Assembly (NCBI RefSeq): GCF_003576475.1
Contig: NZ_QWGR01000005.1
Location: forward strand, 124,001-188,000
DNA from: Maribellus luteus
Lineage (GTDB): Bacteria > Bacteroidota > Bacteroidia > Bacteroidales > Prolixibacteraceae
Length of the DNA: 64,000 nucleotides
Direction of reading: 5' to 3'
Shown: positions 63,522 to 64,000 of the stretch, piece after piece
Numbering within the stretch: the stretch's first letter is position 1
How the letters are laid out: each line of letters opens with the position of its first letter
Notes under the pieces: model-generated
Told to the model about the DNA's origin: nothing
The model's database searches: none
What the model saw: the letters and a program-made list of their open reading frames with translations, nothing else
Position numbers and translations under genes: made by a program

Positions 63522-63985
63522 ATGAGTTGGATAAGAATATGGGTACATTTGGTTTTCACCACAAAAGATAGGTTTCCTTTTTTGAACACGCAGGAAATCA
63601 GGAAAAAGGTATTTACCACCTATCAGAGAATGCAAAAGAAAAAGAAATATGGTTGGATAAAGTAGGTGGCCATAAAGAACATGTTCATTGTTTAATCTCA
63701 ATTGGTAAAGAACAGACAATTAGCAAAATAGCTCAATTAATCAAAGGCGAATCTTCTTTTTGGATCAACAAAAATAAGCTGATCCCTTATAAATTCTCGT
63801 GGCAAGACGATTTCTGGGCAGTTAGTGTAAGTGAAAGCCATATTGAAAGAGTAAGAAAATATATTGACAAACAGGAAGAGCATCACGGGAAAAAATCTTT
63901 TGATGAAGAAGTAGAAACGTTCATGGAAAAATACGGTTGGAACTACCTCTCTGAAGAAAAAGACCAATTGTGGCTAAAGCCCTGA
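63522..63985 (+). pseudogene. IS200-like (Y1/HUH) transposase, frameshifted
   Basis: The first frame reads MSWIRIWVHLVFTTKDRFPF to a stop at about codon 47. From about 63618 the next frame continues SENAKEKEIWLDKVGGHKEH, then the HUH motif HVH, KGESSFWINKN, WQDDFWAVSVSES, and the catalytic Tyr in RKYIDKQEEHH. A single lost base in a run of C near 63615-63620 explains the break. The rest, to the C-terminal GWNYL, is full length, so the inactivation is recent or a sequencing error. Confidence 0.85.
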
Positions 63986-64000
63986 TTGTGTGTTTTCACG

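Overview
The window looks like chromosome of a Bacteroidota bacterium, probably order Bacteroidales/Marinilabiliales. This is inferred from gene content: DUF4932, DUF4924, GxxExxY and DUF559 proteins, tandem ~790-residue FtsX/MacB permeases, a sulfatase lipoprotein, a prs-rplY-pth-S4 cluster, and weak or absent Shine-Dalgarno sequences. I saw no rRNA, tRNA or CRISPR array. The species cannot be fixed from the sequence alone.

1-7.5 kb: the 3' part of a membrane-anchored winged-helix regulator, a two-domain class II aldolase protein, apolipoprotein N-acyltransferase (lnt), a 5'-nucleotidase split into two overlapping genes, and an exported cell-wall amidase. 7.5-12 kb: an accessory patch with a MITE-like inverted-repeat element, a 42-bp degenerate tandem repeat, and six small lipoprotein genes. 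Several of these share nearly the same leader and signal peptide but have unrelated mature parts, and they are separated by five copies of a CGCGAT palindrome.

12-31.9 kb: mostly core genes. These include a sulfatase, a CHASE-PAS histidine kinase, DCC, DUF4924, hslR, pth, rplY, prs, engB, manA, a Dabb protein, udk, a DnaQ-type exonuclease, a DUF389 membrane protein, smpB, a Yip1-like protein, uvrB, a beta-barrel protein, a large lipoprotein, a HAD phosphatase and small exported proteins.

31.9-63.2 kb, all on the minus strand: a large ABC export locus. From its upstream end it encodes a TolC-type channel, an HlyD-type adaptor and an ATPase, then nine FtsX/MacB permeases (one frameshifted), and a second, unusual ATPase at the far end. 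A DUF4932 putative metallopeptidase, an alpha/beta hydrolase, a DUF559 nuclease element, a GxxExxY nuclease element and transposase relics are interspersed.

The main discovery is in the non-coding DNA of this locus. Four promoters (before TolC, permeases P3 and P4, and the second ATPase) look like sigma-54 promoters. Each has a related 25-bp site (GACA-N6-GTATAA-N6-GTC) 65, 66, 66 or 77 bp upstream, which are helically phased distances. This predicts one regulon driven by an NtrC-type activator encoded outside the window. The permease genes also share near-identical 3' ends while the rest diverges, and five orphan copies of just the last codons lie between genes. Together these suggest the array grows, shrinks and is homogenised by recombination at its 3' ends.
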